The position numbers were made by a program, and so were the translations under genes. The notes beneath the pieces are model-generated. The model was not told where the DNA came from. It saw only the letters and a program-made list of their open reading frames with translations, and ran no database searches. Shown here in pieces: positions 33,015-35,709 of a stretch of 35,709 nucleotides of DNA (positions are counted from its first letter, which is position 1; the number at the start of each line of letters is the position of its first letter). The stretch covers positions 1-35,709 of the forward strand of contig PBMZ01000078.1 of assembly GCA_002722955.1 (NCBI GenBank), given 5' to 3'. Origin of the DNA: Planctomycetaceae bacterium. GTDB taxonomy: Bacteria > Planctomycetota > Planctomycetia > Planctomycetales > Planctomycetaceae.

Positions 33015-33923
33015 CTACGAATCGTTAACCGTCTCAATCGGCATTTTTCGCTGGATTCGCTTCATCAGCCCCTTCAAAACCTTGCCCGGGCCGATCTCGT
33101 AGAACTCGTCCACGCCAGAGTCGATCATGTGGCGAACGCAGTCTTCCCAGAGCACCGGACTAACGACTTGCTGCACCAGCAAGTCGCTGATTTCATCAGG
33201 ACTGCTGTGAGTGCTAGCGTCGACATTTGAGACGACCGCGATCTCGGGAGACGAAATCTGAGCACTTGCCAGTGCTTCCGACAGCCGCGCGTCGGCCGGT
33301 TTCATGATTTCTGTGTGAAAGGCTCCGGCAACAGCCAACGGGACGGCGCGACCACCGGATTCGCCAGCGATTTCCGCAGCTCGTTCGCACGCGGCGTTTT
33401 CTCCAGAAAGCACGATATTTCCTGGGCACAAGAAGTTCGCTTCCCAGATCCGACCCGCTTCCGACGCCTTCTCGCAAACTTCGCGAACTTGGTCTCGATC
33501 CATCAGCAAGATGCTGACCATTCCAGATGGTGTGGCATCCGCGGCCTCTTGCATGGCTTGGCCACGACGTTGGACGACCTTCAAGCCATCCTCGAAGGAC
33601 AACGCACCAGAAAAGACTAAAGCCGTGTACTCGCCTAAGCTAAGCCCCGCAGTCATCTCGCACGAAGGAGCAAGCTCTGGCCTATCCACTCGCAGCATTT
33701 CCAAAGCCGCCAGACTTGTCACGAAGAGCGCGGGTTGGCTGATGACTGTGGAGTCCAGCTGTTCCGCAGGCCCCTCGAAGCAAAGTTTCGCCAGATCGTA
33801 GCCAAGAATCTCGTTGGCTTGATCAAACAGGGCTTTTGCGGCAGGACATTGTTCGACGATCTTGCTGCCCATGCCAACGTGTTGCGCACCTTGACCCGGG
33901 AAAAGGAAGCCGATTTTGCTCAC
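33015..33923 (-). CDS. fabD: Malonyl-CoA:ACP transacylase
   Basis: A 302-residue enzyme that moves malonyl from CoA to ACP. The start has [13 protein letters not shown]. The nucleophile is S96 in the motif [20 protein letters not shown], where leucine occupies the position of histidine in the E. coli GHSLG motif. The catalytic histidine is in [20 protein letters not shown]. The end has [16 protein letters not shown]. The ATG overlaps the plsX stop by four bases (ATGA). A gap of about 220 bases separates it from acpP, with no fabG or fabH in it. Confidence 0.94.
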   Translation of the reverse strand: MSKIGFLFPGQGAQHVGMGSKIVEQCPAAKALFDQANEILGYDLAKLCFEGPAEQLDSTVISQPALFVTSLAALEMLRVDRPELAPSCEMTAGLSLGEYTALVFSGALSFEDGLKVVQRRGQAMQEAADATPSGMVSILLMDRDQVREVCEKASEAGRIWEANFLCPGNIVLSGENAACERAAEIAGESGGRAVPLAVAGAFHTEIMKPADARLSEALASAQISSPEIAVVSNVDASTHSSPDEISDLLVQQVVSPVLWEDCVRHMIDSGVDEFYEIGPGKVLKGLMKRIQRKMPIETVNDS

Positions 33924-34906
33924 GATAGTGCCTCGGTGATTTGCGAATTGATCTGTCGATCCTTGAACGCCGTTGCGACTTTGATGGCGTTCGTGATCGA
34001 TCGAGCGTCACTGGAGCCGTGGCAGATGATGCAAATACCGTCGATCCCCAACAGCGGTGCTCCGCCTTCTTCGTTGTGCTGGTAGCTGCGGCCGATTTCC
34101 TGAAAAGCTTTTCCAGCCTGTGCCCGTTCGACGTCGAGTTTCGATAAAACGGCTTCGGACAGCGCCTTCAGCATATAGCTGGCCATCCCCTCGCTGACCT
34201 TCAAGACAACGTTGCCAACGAACCCCTCGCAGACAAGCACATCAGCCTCACCCTGGTACAGGCCGCGACCTTCGACGTTGCCGACATAGCGATCTTTCAT
34301 CGGGCCTTCGGAAAGCAGCTTATGAGTCTCACGATAGAGCTCTGTGCCCTTGGAGTCCTCGCTGCCAATATTCATCAGGCCGATCGACGGGTTCTCGATA
34401 CCCAACACGTTCTGGGCATAAATGCTGCCCATCACGGCGTATTGGCCAAGATGTTCGGCTCGCGCGGCGGGGTTGGCTCCAACATCGATCAGCACTGACC
34501 GACCTTTTGCCGTCGGCAAGGCGACCGCGATCCCCGGACGCTTGATTCCCTTTAAGAACAGCCGTGTTCGCAGGCCGGCTGCCACGACCGCACCGGTGTT
34601 GCCAGCACTGACAACAGCGTCGACTTTCTCGCCCGCCATCAATTGCCAACTGACACTGATGGATGAATTGGGCTTCTTTCGCAGGGCCTCGGTCGGCTTT
34701 TCATCCATGCCAACCACGCCTTCGGAAGCCACAATGCTGAGGCGATCATCCGATACATTACGATCGGCAAGTTGCTTTTCGAGCGTTTCTTGATCGCCGA
34801 CAAGAGCGATCTGCAGCTCTGGTTGAAGCTCCAGTGCAGCGAGAGCCCCGTCGATGTTCGGATCGGGAGCGTAATCGCCTCCCATAGCATCCAAAGCGAT
34901 CCGCAT
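33920..34906 (-). CDS. plsX: Phosphate acyltransferase
   Basis: A 328-residue cytosolic or membrane-peripheral enzyme that makes acyl-phosphate from acyl-ACP for phosphatidate synthesis. The N-terminus MRIALDAMGGDYAPDPNIDG is the family signature. Further motifs include VSAGNTGAVVAAGLRTR, LIDVGANPAARAEHLGQYAV, IGLMNIGSEDSKGTELYRET and GFVGNVVLKVSEGMASYMLK. The length is normal. It follows rpmF by five bases and overlaps fabD (ATGA), so rpmF, plsX and fabD form a tight translational unit. Confidence 0.95.
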   Translation of the reverse strand: MRIALDAMGGDYAPDPNIDGALAALELQPELQIALVGDQETLEKQLADRNVSDDRLSIVASEGVVGMDEKPTEALRKKPNSSISVSWQLMAGEKVDAVVSAGNTGAVVAAGLRTRLFLKGIKRPGIAVALPTAKGRSVLIDVGANPAARAEHLGQYAVMGSIYAQNVLGIENPSIGLMNIGSEDSKGTELYRETHKLLSEGPMKDRYVGNVEGRGLYQGEADVLVCEGFVGNVVLKVSEGMASYMLKALSEAVLSKLDVERAQAGKAFQEIGRSYQHNEEGGAPLLGIDGICIICHGSSDARSITNAIKVATAFKDRQINSQITEALS

Positions 34907-34911
34907 CGGCT

Positions 34912-35091
34912 CTATTCCTCACCACCAACCATCGTACGACCTTGATATTGGCCGCAGTTGGGGCAAACGGTGTGGGAGGGTGCTGCCGTGCCACATTGAG
35001 GGCAGTAGGGCAACTGAATCGGCTTAATCGAGTTGTGACTACGACGTTTACGACCCCGAGTCTTCGAGATCCGTCGCTTGGGAACCGCCAT
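34912..35091 (-). CDS. rpmF: 50S ribosomal protein L32
   Basis: A 59-residue ribosomal protein. It starts MAVPKRRISKTRGRKRRSHN and continues with a zinc-ribbon: cysteines 30 and 33 (YCPQCG) and 43 and 46 (VCPNCG). The end is GRTMVGGEE, with TAG at 34912-34914. It is too short to show up in a typical ORF search. Its position ahead of plsX is the classical arrangement in bacteria. The ATG at 35091 is the start. Confidence 0.96.
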   Translation of the reverse strand: MAVPKRRISKTRGRKRRSHNSIKPIQLPYCPQCGTAAPSHTVCPNCGQYQGRTMVGGEE

Positions 35092-35485
35092 GATAATGAC
35101 TCACTGGTAAATTGAATTCCGAGAGAAACCGCCACCCTTTTTAGGTAGCGAGACCGGTCAAAGAGCCTAGCATGCTACGGGATTATGGAAAAGGATGTCA
35201 AGCTATCGCGGGCTCGGACTGAAAGCGGGGGTGCTCACGGACTTTGGTTTTGCAGCCGGTTTCACGCAAAGCGGGTGGCTGGGGTCGAGTCTTCGAGCCC
35301 GTAAGGTCAACACTGAACCGACCTCAAAGCTCTTTGACAATCAGGTGTTATCGATAGAGATGAGCCTCAATTTCAGCCGAGAGTCGATGACGAACGCGAC
35401 GAACGGCACTCGAAATGGGCCATGTTTCACGGTCGGCGCGTACCTTCATCACAGAAGATTCACGTCAGACTCGTGACAAGGCTCG
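35092..35485. other. Intergenic region upstream of rpmF and at the IS 3' side
   Basis: About 390 bases without a recognised gene. The rpmF-side part should hold the promoter of the lipid cluster. The part near 35485 should contain the 3' end of the adjacent insertion sequence. I could not find a convincing terminal inverted repeat or a target-site duplication. Short open frames here have no known family. Confidence 0.4.
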
Positions 35486-35709
35486 TCAGGCAGCCCGACG
35501 GTGGTAGAACTTGAGCATGCCGCCGAGCCGCTCTCGGCATTCGATCCTGCCCGCGACGGAATCAGGATCATCGACTGGCTCAATCAACTCATTGCCAAGT
35601 CCCTGATGGTTTCGTTCTGCGTGGTAATGCTCGACGTATTCACGCACGGCGTTCTCCAGTGACTTGCGTCCGAAGAAGACCATCCGATCCAGGCACTCGG
35701 ACTTCAGGC
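35486..35709 (-). mobile_element. C-terminal part of a DDE transposase (integrase core), running off the window
   Basis: The last 74 or so codons of a transposase on the minus strand, read through the window end (LKSECLDRMVFFGRKSLENA). VREYVEHYHAERNHQGLGNE and the C-terminal tail that follows match the end of the IS3/IS481-type integrase core (the E of the DDE triad lies in the segment SLENAVREYVEHYHAERN or just before it). The stop codon is at 35486-35488. The ATG at 35683 is internal, not the start of the protein. The 5' part and the other end of the element are outside the window, so it cannot be said whether it is intact. Confidence 0.7.

Noticed and set aside
33094-33098. FabD with leucine in the GHSLG box as a sign of lost activity
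   Set aside because: The serine and catalytic histidine are kept, and the GLSLG form is, as I recall, known in other active FabD proteins.

Overview
The window looks like a piece of a planctomycete chromosome, most likely from the Pirellulaceae. The evidence is a set of families typical of that group: DUF1501, DUF1549, DUF1592 and DUF1552 proteins, a DUF1559 pseudopilin-like protein, PPC-domain and PQQ/YVTN beta-propeller proteins, a cytochrome-linked propeller, and an ECF sigma/anti-sigma locus. Intergenic palindromic repeats are also abundant. Genes lie on both strands in short runs of one to five. Several neighbours overlap by ATGA, TAATG or TGATG, which suggests translational coupling.

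Layout. 1-712: the 3' scrap of an ISL3-type transposase joined to a DUF1549 pseudogene that also carries an in-frame TGA. 797-3021: a UvrD/Rep-type helicase and tRNA-Leu(UAG), both on the minus strand. 3249-9495: DUF1501 protein, a double TM2 protein, proC, a divergent calcineurin-like phosphoesterase, two gene fragments (ankyrin and LuxR) that meet at a probable rearrangement scar near 7400-7425, a D-tagatose 3-epimerase-like TIM-barrel protein, and an unassigned protein. 9662-12916: a beta-propeller/di-haem cytochrome protein and a secreted PQQ-type propeller. 13329-17662 (minus): a PPC-domain protein translationally coupled to an MsbA-type ABC exporter. 17788-20059 (minus): an ECF sigma factor, a membrane anti-sigma factor and a secreted partner, each broken by single-base frameshifts. 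20431-22637: an orphan EboE and a DUF1559 protein. 22958-25533 (minus): a MurJ/MOP-family flippase coupled to a glycosyltransferase. 25904-29988: a membrane-anchored DUF1592-type cytochrome protein coupled to a DUF1552 Tat-exported protein. 30161-35091 (minus): a lipid cluster, rpmF-plsX-fabD-acpP-fabF-lgt. 35486-35709: the 3' end of a second transposase running off the window.

How the genes work together. The last cluster makes phosphatidate precursors and fatty acids (plsX, fabD, acpP, fabF) and ends with lipoprotein lipidation (lgt). It lacks fabH and fabG at the positions where many bacteria have them. The DUF1592/DUF1552 pair is a typical planctomycete surface or periplasmic module of unknown substrate. 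The flippase and glycosyltransferase suggest envelope glycan export.

Three things stand out. First, at least five indels are concentrated in one sigma/anti-sigma locus while 2-3 kb genes on either side are intact. Second, the intergenic palindromic elements include two of about 220-250 bp with the same terminal motif, and some internal hairpins show compensatory base changes. Third, rearrangement scars lie at about 94 and about 7400-7425. I found no CRISPR array, prophage or recognisable defence island. I see no clear wholly new multi-gene system. The repeat elements and the decaying regulatory locus are the best leads.
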